Assembly: GCA_002794785.1 (NCBI GenBank)
Contig: NBBA01000008.1
Location: 62,001-126,000 of the forward strand
From: Coniferiporia sulphurascens
Lineage: Eukaryota; Basidiomycota; Agaricomycetes; Hymenochaetales; Hymenochaetaceae
Direction: 5' to 3'
Length of the DNA: 64,000 nt
Shown: one piece after another, positions 1 through 12,179 of the stretch
Numbering within the stretch: the first letter of the stretch is position 1
How the letters are laid out: the number at the start of each line of letters is the position of its first letter
Notes under the pieces: model-generated
Seen by the model: only the letters and a program-made list of their open reading frames with translations
Database searches by the model: none
What the model was told of the DNA's origin: nothing
Made by a program: the position numbers and the translations under genes

Positions 1-2
1 TC

Positions 3-434
3 AAGCAGATGTTCCGCGTCCTCAGCCCCGGAGGTTGGGTCCAGCTCGGGGAGTTCGGCCGGTGTCGTGCAGGACCCATAAACGAAAAGCACCTAGTCAT
101 GCACCGCGCGCTCTTCGATTCCCGTAATCTTTGTCTTGACATCCATGCGGACTTGCCTAGACTACTGGAAGAAGCGGGGTTCACCAGTATTACCGTTGAG
201 AAACGAGCTGTTCCGCTGGGCGCATGGGCAGGTCAACAGGGCATAGATTCTAGAGACAATCTCATATCCGTCTTTCGCGGCATGAAAACACCTGTCCTCC
301 GGTCTGGAGGGCTAGGGTTTGTAGGCACGGAAGAGGACTTTGACCAGTTACTTGATTCCTTGGAAAAAGAGTGGGATGAGACAGAGGGCGCCGGGATCGA
401 TGCATACATAGTATACGCTCAGCGACCCGTGTAA
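3..434 (+). CDS. SAM-dependent methyltransferase, C-terminal part (5' end off window)
   Basis: The reading frame is open from the left edge to a TAA at 432-434, about 143 residues. The start of the window encodes K-Q-M-F-R-V-L-S-P-G-G-W-V-Q-L-G-E, which matches the strand 4/5 region (RVLKPGGWVQ..E) of fungal class I SAM methyltransferases of the LaeA/UMTA type. The SAM-binding GxGxG motif must lie upstream of the window. The C-terminus is hydrophilic and ends in IVYAQRPV, a normal end for the fold. The Met at position 9 is internal, not a start. The substrate cannot be told from this fragment. Family call by motif only. Confidence 0.75.
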   Translation, partial: KQMFRVLSPGGWVQLGEFGRCRAGPINEKHLVMHRALFDSRNLCLDIHADLPRLLEEAGFTSITVEKRAVPLGAWAGQQGIDSRDNLISVFRGMKTPVLRSGGLGFVGTEEDFDQLLDSLEKEWDETEGAGIDAYIVYAQRPV

Positions 435-1670
435 TTCCTCGGAAGTAAGCGTAATCTCTCACCACCAGCGTCTACCACTGACAGGGCTCTGTAACTTGTG
501 ACAGATTTCGTACGCAATAGAGCAAGGATCAAGTACGTAACCGATGGACGGAAAGCATGGCTGCCGAATTTGCGAGGCTCGAGGTTCTTGTACGGATCGG
601 TATTAAAACCCCAGGCGAGTTCGGATTGTATCCTTAGAGATACCTCGACAGGAATAGTTAGAAGACCGTACCGATAGCAATTTCTAATAGATAAGACGTC
701 GAGTTGTTCCACATGAAACCCCAGATTTCCATAGCCAAAGAATTCATTCAGAGCCCTTGGAGCACGCATGATCATCTGTTGATGACCGGACCCAAGTCTT
801 GTGTTGGTTGTCTATAAACGCTGAAACCCCGCATGGGAGTCCTATCAGTAAGGACCGATCAGGCCAAAAGACAACGAGGGTGCTCTTACGAAAGAGCACA
901 ATCAATCCTGTGGATTGCCGTCAGTTACCGGTATATTTGAGGATTTTCAAATACGAGCACAAGGATACACTTCTTTGCAATCGCATGAAAGAGAATGATT
1001 GTGAGAAAGTTAGCATTCATTGTCGATTAAGAATTTCGGCACGCTAGCAAACATCGCTTTATCTTTACGCCAAGTGCAAGTTTTGGCCAGTGAAAGGATG
1101 GTTAAGATGCAGTAACTCCAACCCGGTAACTCGAACGGTAACTTGTGGCACAAACCGCACAACCGGCCCTAGACATTTGGAGGACGAGGAACGGCTTAGG
1201 CACCCTTGGCTACTCCACAAGACATCTATCACAATGAATTTGTTATAACCATCAGTGGTCGTGAAACAGTTTACCTAGACATAGAGAGTGGGTCCGGCGG
1301 TGGCAACTGCATAGTAAAAACTTAAACTTGCTTTAAGTGCGGAACTTGAAGAACGTATTTAGACACTTCAGATATGTTTCTCACAGTCACGTGCTTCGGT
1401 TAGTAGGACCCCAATGCTCAGCCACTGGGTAGCTCCGAGTCAGCCACTCTTTAGTCCCCGAGTCTGAGTACAAAGAATTGAGACCAGACTCCCCAATTCA
1501 ACTCGCAATATATAAAATCCGAATAAGAACATATATTTTCATAATGATTCTACATCCAATGTGTCACTCAAAAATAAAGCGGCGCCCCCATTGAAGTCCT
1601 TTCAGACCTTGAAAAATAAGACCATGCCAAGATGCACGGAAACTATAAAATGCATGGCAAAAACCGAGAA
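435..1670. other. Intergenic, no gene supported
   Basis: This stretch lies between two convergent 3' ends. One minus-strand frame of 118 codons (419-775) overlaps the end of the methyltransferase and has no recognisable motif. The rest is AT-rich and broken by stops. I see nothing else in it. Confidence 0.5.
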
Positions 1671-3118
1671 TTAAACAGAGACGTCTCCGCTTTCGATTTC
1701 GATCACATTGACTTTGGAATCATGATGCACAGTGTTGGAAGCTGTGGAGACAACAGGTGATAGTCTGATTGGCTCCCCGTAGTCGTTGCGCGCAATTTGC
1801 GTACGCGTTATCTGCACGGGTATGGCCTGGCCTGTCCGTTTTTGTGAAAAATTAACTCCGCGGCTGTTGTCATGTGTTGCAAGTGTTGTATTGCGCATTG
1901 TCTCGTTCGGAGAGACACCAAGGCCGATACGGACGATAATGAGCGAGAAAACTACGCCCTAAGAAATATTTCTCTTTTAAGTATCGAATATACTTTCCCA
2001 CTTCATGAATACTCACTATTAAAGATGTAGTCTAAACGGTGACCAAGTTATGGGCTTCAGTAAGTAGTTTTGCCCAATAAGATAGTCTCATACCGATTCG
2101 AGCAATGGATACTGGCCCCATGAACCGCTTTGATATGTGGCCAAGAGAGAAACAACGTTTGCTGAGTATATGATACCAGATTCGACAATGACGACCAGGA
2201 CAGGGGAGAGACTGTCTGAGAAGTACGATACAGCGGCCCTGGTTTGTTGACTGGTCCTCCAGATTTGGTAAGCAATCAGAGCTGTAAGAGAATGCTCTAG
2301 CATGCTAGCTACTCAGAGGTTACGAGATGCTTTACCTGTGCATCCGGAGTTGGTCACCAAGGTCATGGCGAAAATCGAGGTGATCCAATGCTTTAGACTC
2401 GTGATAAAAACGCTTGATGTCGACGATACTAAAGTGATCGATACGAGCGCGCCAAATCCGGTGACTTTAAGATAATAGTAAGTGTTGGAACTGCTGTCTA
2501 TCCACGAAAGGAAGGAACTCACTTAAACAACCTAAAAAGCAAACAAGGGCCGGAACGACTACGCGTTTATCGCCGTTCCACACGACATACAGACGATATA
2601 TCTAATAAATATACTTAGTACATTCCCAATCTCCCGGAAAATAGAACTTACCACGAAGCCATCCCCAAGGAAAGTCTGTATCTGGTAAATTGCACTCTTG
2701 AATATATATAGGGGATTCGATACATCGTTGAAATATGCATCCGATCCGCCTGGCTTTCCTAAAGATCCAATAAAACCGCTGATGACGCGTTGAGTATTGA
2801 CACCAATGTGCTGTAAAATAAAGTAATCGATATCTCAATGAAAACACTTCGCGCATATACTAGACACACACCATGACCGCCAGTATATACATAGCCGCGG
2901 ATATGGCGACGATGGATTTGTTCACACGTTGTCCGTGCTTTCTTCGCATGAAGAGAATATACATTGTCAATGCAAAGAGTAACGTGAAAACTCCTAGAGG
3001 CGTTTAATGCATGTAAATAAGAGACGCAGGTAAAAAAACTAAAGCTTTTGAGCTCACCGAAGAGTAGAGATTCCATCATGAGAGAAATGAGCATCGCTTC
3101 ACCGAGTCCAATTGCCAT
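1671..3118 (-). CDS. Seven-transmembrane protein of the Agaricomycete-expanded type
   Basis: Seven exons: 3118-3058, 2993-2872, 2810-2652, 2601-2523, 2428-2336, 2281-2094 and 1958-1671, giving 329 aa with all phases consistent. Hydrophobic segments run through the protein. Family signatures are IYRLYVVW after an early helix, a LIAYQIWRTSQQTRA cytoplasmic segment, VLVVIVESGIIYSANVVSLLATY in the sixth helix, and GVVFSLIIVRIGLG in the seventh. The N-terminus (MAIGLGEAML) and the DAYF..VSNPLYIFKSAIYQIQTFLGDG stretch also match this lineage-specific family. The tail of about 80 aa is polar and Thr/Ser-rich. Ligand and role are unknown. The start was set at the ATG at 3118 because the longer frame begins with GTG. 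The junction between exons 6 and 7 could hide a further microexon. Confidence 0.8.
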
Positions 3119-5199
3119 GGCTGAATACACACGACGATGCTTGTGAAGAGTTTCAGTAGGTGTTGACGCTGCTAGGGAGGATGCAGAATGGGGCTACCAA
3201 TGCCCTAACTGATGCTTTATATTATGATAGTGAGCCAGCGGCTCAAACCTCATCAAAAACCCTCTTGATGGAAACACCAGTTTTCAGTTGTGCAAATGTC
3301 ACATGCGGCTTCAGCAAAATCAGCACACCCGGGAGACCAGTAAGGCTGGGAATTGTAAACGTTAAGGAAGAGGTGATGCATCATACATGCAGCGATGGTG
3401 GAGGCACGAGTTGCCACAGGATTTGCGCGCGCCACAAGGCAATGGCGACCGTGCGGCTTTAGCTACCTGGTAAATCATGATGCAAATTGAAAACCGGGGA
3501 ATGGAAGGTGGAGACGCGCGTCAAAAAAAGAAGTAGGAAATGCAGGATTCTCGAAAGTCCACAAAGTCGGCGGTTGCGTGGAGTACACCCAGCGGCCTAT
3601 ACAACTTCTCTATAAGCGGGCTGTGTCGGTATGAGGTGCGCCGTTAGTGAAAATTTACATAGTTGGTCACAGGGAGGGGCACCGCAGACCGCGGAAGGCC
3701 TATAATAGTGTCCGTTAACGTAACGAATTGGAGAATTTTCTGTACTTTTCATACCGTCGTTTACGTTCGGACCTTGAGTGAGCCCCATGGCGAAGTGTAG
3801 CGCTCAGCACTGATCAACGCCACCACCAAGGACATCAGATGTGATGCATATTAATCCATTTGGCGGGTACCCGTGTGTATAATTGTTACGACACCCATAA
3901 AGAAGATTGTCTTTAAATGAAGGCCTCTGATTTTCGGAGGAGTTTAGCGAACGAGCGTGTTGGAATAATATCTAGCCTTAGAACCTGAGACCAAAATGAA
4001 CTCCCAGGGAGGACTCGGTGGGACTTGGCAAGAAGGTCATTATATATCAGTGCCTTAAAGGAGCACTCCACGCCGCTTAACAGAATATTCCCGAGCGGAG
4101 GTCATTGGGTGAGCGACATTTGAAATTCCAAGTAAGTGAGCCGAAGTAACGAAGGGGATCATTGCCAGTGTATCCAGGCATTAATCCCCTATCTGTCTAG
4201 TGCGGGGACGAGAAGCTGCGGACCAGCCCCAGCGTTTTCTCAGAACTATAGGAAGGGACTCATTAATGGATAGTTCAAGCCAAATGCCCCATCCTTTTCA
4301 CGTTATTGCCAAACCAGAAAATGCAGTGTCTGAAGATCAAGAAACGGCGAAACAAGCTTTCGAGTCGGACTCGGAGCCGGCATCTTCAAGTGGATTTCTC
4401 ACGGTCACGCAGTCCGCTAACCTCTTTCCGGATCTTTTTCGTTTGCTCCTTTCTTCACCACCACGAACTTCTACAGAATCCATTCTTGCGGCGATTTGAA
4501 AATCATCTTGTATCTGCAGGGCATATGTGCCTTATCTATTTCTATCCCGAATCAGACGCCTTGGGCGGTGTGGCAGAATATATCCACTCTAGTCAAATCA
4601 CGGTCTAAAATCACTGGACAAGATAAACATTCTCCGAGTCGTCTAGACTCTAGGAAACACCTTTCTGTTTGCTTTTACATGGCCATTAAAGTTCGTCTAT
4701 TGACAATTCGTGGTACTTGCGGCGCAGTCGGATAACCGACGCGTAATTGTACACGGTACTGACCACCACTTCCTGCTTGTTGTTTCATCCCCATGCATCG
4801 TACTCATGTACAATCTCGCTGAATCAAAGCGATCCACCCCTTCCCCTTAGTTCCTGGACATGCACATGAATTCTCTAAATCACGAATACCTCGCGGACGA
4901 AACCGACGTATGAATATCAGTATCTAACAAAAACGGACATATCTTATGGCGAAAGCGCGTGGTGGAATGAAAAAAAATGAGCGTAGCATGCATTCTGAGG
5001 AGGAAGAAGGTATCGTGCTCTGAGAAGGGCCTGAATGACGCTTTTGGACTGCTAGGGGCTGTCATTGGGGAGTAAATACATCTCAAGAGAGGCCAAGACG
5101 AAACTGAAGCCCACACCCGCAGAAGCAGACGATGAGAGGGAGGAAGATTGCTCTGAAGTCCAGCAAACGAAAGTCAAGGGCCCGATTACCTCTCAAATT
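3119..5199. other. Intergenic, no gene supported
   Basis: About 2 kb with only short frames. The most protein-like is a plus frame from ATG 4266 to 4499, Ser/Glu-rich, without a motif, promoter or intron pattern that would support it. Confidence 0.5.
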
Positions 5200-6069
5200 A
5201 GCATATGGCAGTTCAGTTCGTCGCCACAAGCAAGACGCAAAGCCCAATCGGAACTTGGCGCAAACAGCGAACCCAACTATAGCTAAGCCCAATATTAATG
5301 CAACTAAACCAGCTTCCACCAATCAATTTTATCGTTGCTCGCGTTCCCCAAACCATCAATATGCGTCGTACGCCTCGAGTTGCTGAATTCGTGGGGTCTG
5401 CTCTCACGTGCGATGCAAAGGAACGCAAATACATCAAGCGCGAGAGCTGGCCTATAGGCAGCATAATCTCACTGCTCGCCGAGCAGGCGTAGTGGAACTC
5501 GATGTTGCCGCCAGCATCGGTAGCAGTCACGCGGTGCGGAGGGATGTCCTCATCTTTACATGATCGGGACTCTCGAATGAATCCAGATTCTCCCCGGTAC
5601 ACGGTCCTAAATGCAAGTATTGGACATGCAAGATCATTGAGCTCCTAGCAGCTTCAACTCTCCGTCTGACGTTGAGTTCAGCCATGCGAGCTAAAGCGAA
5701 ACAGATCGACTTTGTATTCCCGATGGCTGACCATGATGGCAGATAAGGGCAGGATACACGCAACTTGTGCCGACTTTTGGGTGCTGGGTAATTTCTGCTG
5801 AGTCAGGTCTCGGTGATACTTTCCGCTGCATCTATCACTTTTTTGGATTTCTTGGTAAGATTCTTAGTACACACGTTGGTAATTAGTAATCGGTGGATCA
5901 CGGGATCTGATAATCACCAATCATTTCCATATTAGGAAATACGACGTATTTGCTAACTCCGTTCTATCGCACTGACATCACGAGCGTCGTACAACCGCAT
6001 AGTCCTTAATAATCTCATCTTTAAGATGCGTTCAACGTTACGAATTGTCCCCAACAATCGGCGAGGACG

Positions 6070-7410
6070 ATGCAGCCTGCTTTTTTAGGCGGGGATGGCA
6101 CCGGAACGCACTTCGCATACATAGACTCGGGGGCGCCTTCAGGCTCGGAGACATACACAACGCTCGTCTGCGTTCATGGTCACACATACAACGCACGTAG
6201 GTTATTTCCTATATCGTCCCACCCTGAACTCATAAACCAATCGTCCATGTCACGTACTATGGTTGTCAATAGAAATTTTCTCCCGTCTGCTACCCCTCGC
6301 GCAAAGGCACAACCTCCGTGTCATCGCCTTCAACCGACGCGACTATGCAGGTTCAACACCCTTCTCTTCCGCAGAGCTCGCCTCTATATTCAGCGCCAAC
6401 GCTGGCGAACACGTTGACTTTTTACGTGCACGCGGGCTCGAGGTCGCGCGCTTCCTACTGTGGATTATCCGCGAAAAGCAGATTCCCTTAGCAAGTGCGA
6501 ATGCGGACGGTGTGCAGGGCGGGCTCGCGCTGCTAGGCTGGTCGCTCGGCAACATCATAACGATGGCTTTCCTGCGCCATATGCGCTCGTTCCCACTCAA
6601 TGTCGTCGATGCACTTGCGCCATACCTGCACACTTTCTTCGTCTATGGTCAGCGCATTCATTCACCCCTCCCCCCCGAAATGTACCCCTGACCACCATTT
6701 CAGAGGCCGGTAACAGTGCCTTTGGCTATCCCACCCCCGAGGGTGCGTACCACCCGCTCAATGACGCATCGATTCCTCCGGCCCTGCTTGAGTCCGCCTT
6801 CGCGACGTGGGTATCCTCTTATTACACGCACCCCATATACGCTCCCACGCAAGGCGGGGTTCAGCCCGCACGCACGATGGCCGCGCTCCAATTCAATCCA
6901 CCGGAAGAGGGAAAAGCGTTCCGCACATGTACGCACGATACGCTCACCCCCGCCGAACTCACCGCGTGCGTCGACCCCGTAGCCCCCACACGCTCCGAGC
7001 CGGCTTTTTTCCGTGTGCGCGCGGAGACAATGCGCGATCAGATGTGCGGGTCGCTCCTGCTCGACTACTCCCCCGAAACCGACACCGATGTCGATCAGGA
7101 CAAGTTGGCGGCGTCGCTTCCTCAAATCAAGGTATGCGTAGTGAACTGCCGCGCGACGATAGCAGGCGTTATATGGGGCTTGTGGAAACTCGAGAAGGAA
7201 CTCGAGCGGTGGCGAGCTGAAGATCGGCGCGTCCGGCCTCTAGCGTTCCTTTCTGTCGATGACGCAAATCATTTCGTGAGTACTTCAGTCTCCTTTCCTA
7301 AAAGCCTTTTTCTTCTCTCAAGCCACTCATACACATAACGCTCAATTCAGTTTCACTGGGAGGATCCGGAGTTATTTCTTAAAATCGTCGCAGAAGGTAT
7401 AAAGTCTTAG
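6070..7410 (+). CDS. Alpha/beta-hydrolase, tandem copy 1
   Basis: Exons 6070-6196, 6273-6647, 6704-7275 and 7351-7410 encode 377 aa. Exon lengths 127/375/572/60 are the same in copy 3, and in copy 2 apart from one extra start codon. An N-terminal strand (TLVCVHG) supplies the oxyanion turn. GWSLG, with Ser133 as nucleophile, is the nucleophile elbow. The ANHF segment near residue 357, just before the last intron, is the likely catalytic His, followed by a FHWEDPELFL tail. There is no signal peptide, so the enzyme is probably cytosolic. The substrate is unknown; the fold covers esterases, lipases and epoxide hydrolases. Intron 2 has a weak GTCAGC donor and intron 1 a GTAGGT donor, unlike the GTGAGT and GTAAGT of the sister copies. 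A polyadenylation-type AATAAA lies near 7500. Confidence 0.85.
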
Positions 7411-9623
7411 TTCGCACGCGTACTGTGTCATCTCCAAACACCATAACGCCGAACTCTTTTTTACAATGTCTCTGGATATGTATTTTCAATCAATCAATCA
7501 ATAAAGAGAGTTCCAGACGTGCGATCACTAAACGAGCCTTGGTTTATATTGGTATCTTCGCAAAGAGAAGACTTCAGAAACTGGTAGCCGTGACTATGTC
7601 GTAAAGACGTGATCACACACTGACACTATCATGTAACCCTGTCGCAAACTTTGCAATGGGGTTTGCCTTCAGTTCCTGACCTCCACGACCCATAACCAGC
7701 GCCATAAATTTTCACACTAGATGTGCATTAGTGCGTTTCACAGCAGCGAGGTTTTTTTGCAAAATAATTATGTGTTTTAAGTCTGCAGGCAAAATGGTAG
7801 GTTTGTCCATGATCCGTACTCTTTCAGGTCTCCCGGCTTGCATGATATCCCAGTATTTTGCTGCAGTTTATATATTAGTATAAGCAATGCATCCTATCTG
7901 TTGGCTTTCAGCAATTTTCGGGGCTTGAAAATGCTTTTCGTACACCAACGTAGATATTTTGTAACCAATCGCGCGAGGAAAACCGAGCGCATACAAACAG
8001 TGAAAAAACTACGAAAAATATTCTAACTCCGACGCCGTCTCGGCATCGAGCCCAAATTTCAACGCTATCAATAAATGCTACACTAACAGGTGGATATAAT
8101 TAGTTACGCTGCACCTATAAATGGAAATAGTTTCCCATCACCCAAAACGTGATTGTGAATTTATTTGACAAGCTCATATGCCACAAAATTGAACACTCAC
8201 AATGTCTTGAATACACATAAACTCCATAGATATGGTATAAGAAGCATTGTTACTAATAGCAAGCACTTCCACTAAATTTTCAATGGTAGAATGGGTGATG
8301 AAAAACACCTTCCATTTTGGGGTGCGGCGTAACTAATTATATCCACTTGTAACAGCGGAAGATATTTATGTTGTTGTGAGTTGCTAGGATGCATTCTTTC
8401 CAAAGTTGGTAAAAGAGTGATAAAATGCAGCCTTATTTGAAACTCCGATCAAAACTGGTTTCTACAGGCGAGGTTGCATCAAACTTGTGCCGAAGCCCTT
8501 TCTATCGGAGTTTTTATATTACTTTGACTTCTTGTGAAAACTTTGCAAGAGGATACCTTGGCACCAGATGAAGAGTGTAAATAAAAAATTCTTGGAATTC
8601 TTGCAGATGGAATGAAAATTTATCTAATTCACATTTAGAGGTTTCAAGAAATAAAATAAAGTGATTTTGAGCTGCAGCAGGAGCAAAAAACTAAAAATTT
8701 GTAACAGCATACCACTTGTCAAGATAACCTGTTTAGGTCAATATTGCGCACGGCTTACGATTAAAGGATTTTCCGGAATGGGAAGGCTGCATCCTCTTTC
8801 CATATTTGTAATCCCTGTATCCCTGCCGGCTAGAGGGATGCACAACACCGGTTTCATCTTGCTCGTGTTACCCGAACTACATCGTACGTCTTGAGTTTTG
8901 TGAATGTGCAGGGTTTGCTTTCACGTGCGACGCAGGAGAACGCCAATACACCAGGCGCGAGCTGTAGCCTAATAGCAGCGTAAACCCACTGCTCGCTGGG
9001 CAGCTATAGGAAAAACGGAGCGTCGATATCGTCGCGACCGTTGGGAAAGATAACAGACCTTCTTGGTGAGGAGTGGCGCCTTCGTCTTAGACTCTCGGAA
9101 GCAGAGACCAGGCTCTTCCCTAGTACACGGCCCTAAATGCAATTATTGGTGCTGCAAGATCACTGAGCTCCTATCGGCTTCGGTCCTCCTCCCGACGTTG
9201 GTTCCAACCATGCCAGCTAAAGCGACACGGATTGAATTTGTATTTCCGAAGGTTACCCAGACGGCAGATAAGGGTGGGACACACAAGTCATACTTGGAGA
9301 CTTGTGCTGATGTGTGCAACCTTTTGAGTGCTTTCTCTTGCTGCAGCACTTATTACTTCCTTGGTTTCCTTGGCATCAGATAAGTACATACAAATACGTG
9401 CGAGTCTCGCTACGAGACTCTTTGCAATTAATGATGGTGGTTCGGTGGATCTACAAATTAATAAACAACACCACCATATAGGGAGAGTCGACGTATTTCA
9501 TGCAACTCCATTTTATCGCACATTCACATCAAGCGGGCGCCGTGAAAACGTTTAGTCTTTGACGACCCCGTTTCAAGACCAGTATTCAACGTTACGACGT
9601 GTACTCAACGGACAAGGACTTGG
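7411..9623. other. Spacer between copies 1 and 2 with an insertion
   Basis: Sequence homologous to the other spacers is seen at about 7530-7633 and again from about 8850. Between them lies roughly 1.2 kb of AT-rich DNA absent from the other units. It contains the MITE at 8087-8349. No coding region is supported. Confidence 0.65.
8087..8349. mobile_element. MITE with long terminal inverted repeats and TAA target duplication
   Basis: The 29-bp ends at 8087-8115 and 8321-8349 are inverted copies with two mismatches; the left begins CAGGTGGATATAATTAGTTA. Similarity continues inward to about 58 bp on each side. The 263-bp element is flanked by TAA at 8084-8086 and 8350-8352. It is short, AT-rich and has no open frame, so it is non-autonomous. 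A 3-bp TAA duplication points to the PIF/Harbinger group; a Tc1-type TA site is a less symmetric alternative. Confidence 0.85.
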
Positions 9624-10952
9624 ATGATGCAGACAGCCCATCTAGACAGCGACGACTCTGGAACACACTTCGCATACATAGACTCAGGGACGCCTTCAGG
9701 CTCGGAGACATACACGACGCTCGTATGCGTGCACGGTTACACATACAACGCACGTGAGTCATCCCCTCCTCTCATCCTTCGCTCACCAACCACTCATCAT
9801 CCGTGGTTGTCAATAGAGATCTTCTCCCGCCTGCTCCCTCTCGCGCAAAGTCACAACCTCCGTGTCATCGCCTTCAACCGGCGCGACTACGCAGGTTCAA
9901 CTCCCTTCTCCTCCGCAGAGCTCGCCGCTATAACCCGCGCCGACGGCAGCGAACACGTTGACTTTTTACGTGCACGCGGGCTCGAGGTCGCGCGCTTCCT
10001 GCTATGGGTGATCCGGGAGAAGAAGATTCCACAGGCAAGTGCAGATGCAGACGGTGCGCGGGGGGGCCTTGCATTGCTAGGCTGGTCGCTTGGCAACGTC
10101 ACGGCGATGGCGTTCCTGCGTCATCTACGCTCATTCCCGAGTGACATCGTCGACGCGCTCGCACCCTATCTGCGGACTTTCTTCATTTACGGTAAGTGCG
10201 TCTATTTGGCACCCTCGTGATTTACCTCTGATCGCCTTCCAGAGGCCGGGAATAACGCCATCGGCTACGCCAGCCCCGAGGGCGCGTACCGTCCACTCAG
10301 AGATACGTCAGTCCCGCCACACCTGCGCGAATTTACCTTCGGGACGTTGGTATCCTCCTATTACACACACCCCATATACGTCCCCGCAAGTGATGGGATG
10401 CAACCCGCACGCACAACGTCCGCGCTCCAATTCTATCCACCCAAAGCGGGAGAAGCGCGCCGCGCATGTACGCACGACACGCTCACCCCCGCCGAAATCG
10501 CCGCGTGCATCGACACCGTACCCCCCATGCGCTCCGAGCCGGCGTTTCTCCGAGTGCGCACGGAGACAATGCGCGACCAGATGTGCGGGTCACTCCTGCT
10601 CGACTACTCCCTTGACGCCGATGCTAATATCGACGCGGACAAGTCGGCAGCGCTTTTCCCACTAATAAAGGTATGCGTGGTGTACTGTCATGCGACGGTC
10701 GCGGGCGTTATATGGGGTATGTGGGAACTCGAGAAGGATCTGGAGCGGTGGCGGGCTGAGGGCCGGCGCGTCCGGCCTCTGGCGTTCTCCTCCATCAAGG
10801 ATGCAAACCATTTCGTGAGTCCCCTACCCATTTCTCAAAACTAAAATATATTTCATTCGGGCCATTATTCATACACTCAATGCTCAACTCAGCTTCACTG
10901 GGACGATCCGGAATTGTTTCTTAAAGTCGTCGCAGAGGGTATAAGGTCTTAG
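9624..10952 (+). CDS. Alpha/beta-hydrolase, tandem copy 2
   Basis: Exons 9624-9753, 9817-10191, 10243-10814 and 10893-10952 encode 378 aa from the first of two adjacent ATGs (9624, 9627). The second matches the start used by the other copies. The frame is intact. GWSLG holds the nucleophile Ser, DANHF precedes the last intron, and the tail is LHWDDPELFLK. Introns have GTGAGT, GTAAGT and GTGAGT donors and are 51-78 nt long. It differs from copy 1 by scattered substitutions with almost no length change, as expected for a tandem duplicate under selection. The substrate is unknown. Confidence 0.86.
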
Positions 10953-12179
10953 TTCGCGCCCGTGCTGCGCCACCTCCAATCTCCATAATGTCGGAATACT
11001 CATTCTTACAACGTCACTGGATACGCTCAATAATTAAATAGAGTTCACGGTGTGTGCCTACTGAACGGGTCATGGGTATATATTTACCACCTGATGTTGG
11101 TATCCTCGCGAAGGGAATATATTTGAGACCGGTCCGTATCTTATTACGAAAACTGTCGCACAGCAATTTCCGATACCTTCACTTACATGTTCTTTGTTAC
11201 CGGTACGAATTGTGTCATGCGGGACACGCGATTGCCTTTCCCGCTCCGCCGAGCCGCGACTATGTCGCAAATACGTGATCATACACTCATAAGTATACCA
11301 TACAGCCCAATCCGAACCCGACGCAAGCATCAAATTCATTTTCAACTCCAAACTCAGGCTCAATGTAACAATACCAACCGCCACCGATCAGTTTCATCGT
11401 TGCTTGCGTCACAGATTACCAGTATGCATCGTACTTCTCTAGTCGCTGAATGTGCAGGGTCTGCCCTTATGTGCGATGCAGGAGAACGCAAATATACCAA
11501 GCACGAAAATCAGCCTAAAGACAGCGTAACCCCACAGCTTTCCGCGCAGGTATGGCAAAATGGAGTGTCGTCAGCACCGGGGATAGTCATGAACTCACGC
11601 GGCGCGGAGAGACGTTTCGTCTTACCGGAACTCTCAGGGGAGACAATGCTTTCCGGTACACAGCCGACAGAAGCCTATGGGATCGGCAGATTCAGCACTG
11701 CCAAATGCAAATATTGGACGTGAAAGGCCATTGAGCTCCTAGCGGCTTTGGCTTTCCTTCTAACGTCGATTTTAGTTATGGCAGATAAAGGGGGATACTC
11801 GAAGTCAACTTGGAAATTTGTGCCAATGATTGCAGACCCTTGAATGGTGAGTGCTTTCCGCTGTGTCAGGGCTTGGGTCTATCAGCTGGCCGCCACTCCT
11901 TCATTTTTTAGATTTCTTGGCATCGGACAAGTACACACAATTACACGTGGGTGTAGCTGCGATGACACGTTGCTATTTAGTGATCGATGGTTCGGAAGAT
12001 CTACTAATCAATAAGCCATCACCATATAGAGAAATTCGACAACTCTATGCAAGTCCGTTTTATCGCACATTCACATTCACATCCACGTAGCGGCCGCCGT
12101 ACAACCGTAGGATACTTAATAAACCCACTTTCCATGAACCGTGTTCAACTTCGTGACGCGTGCTCGACATTCGACAAGG
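10953..12179. other. Spacer between copies 2 and 3
   Basis: Conserved non-coding block of the tandem unit. Short frames here (for example 11187-11723) are not conserved in the matching blocks of other units, so I do not call them genes. The part just upstream of the ATG is the presumed promoter. Confidence 0.6.

Noticed and set aside
419..775. 118-codon minus frame beside the methyltransferase
   Set aside because: No motif, overlaps the 3' end of a real gene, and no sign of introns or homologues.
4200..4499. Ser-rich plus frame
   Set aside because: Starts with GTG; the ATG version is 77 codons with no recognisable domain or context.
5083..5602. Overlapping frames in the block upstream of hydrolase copy 1
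   Set aside because: The matching blocks of the other four units do not keep these frames open, so they are chance ORFs in a conserved non-coding repeat.
6460..7338. 292-codon plus frame starting inside hydrolase copy 1
   Set aside because: Its first part is the wrong phase of exon 2; only the part after 6704 is real exon 3.
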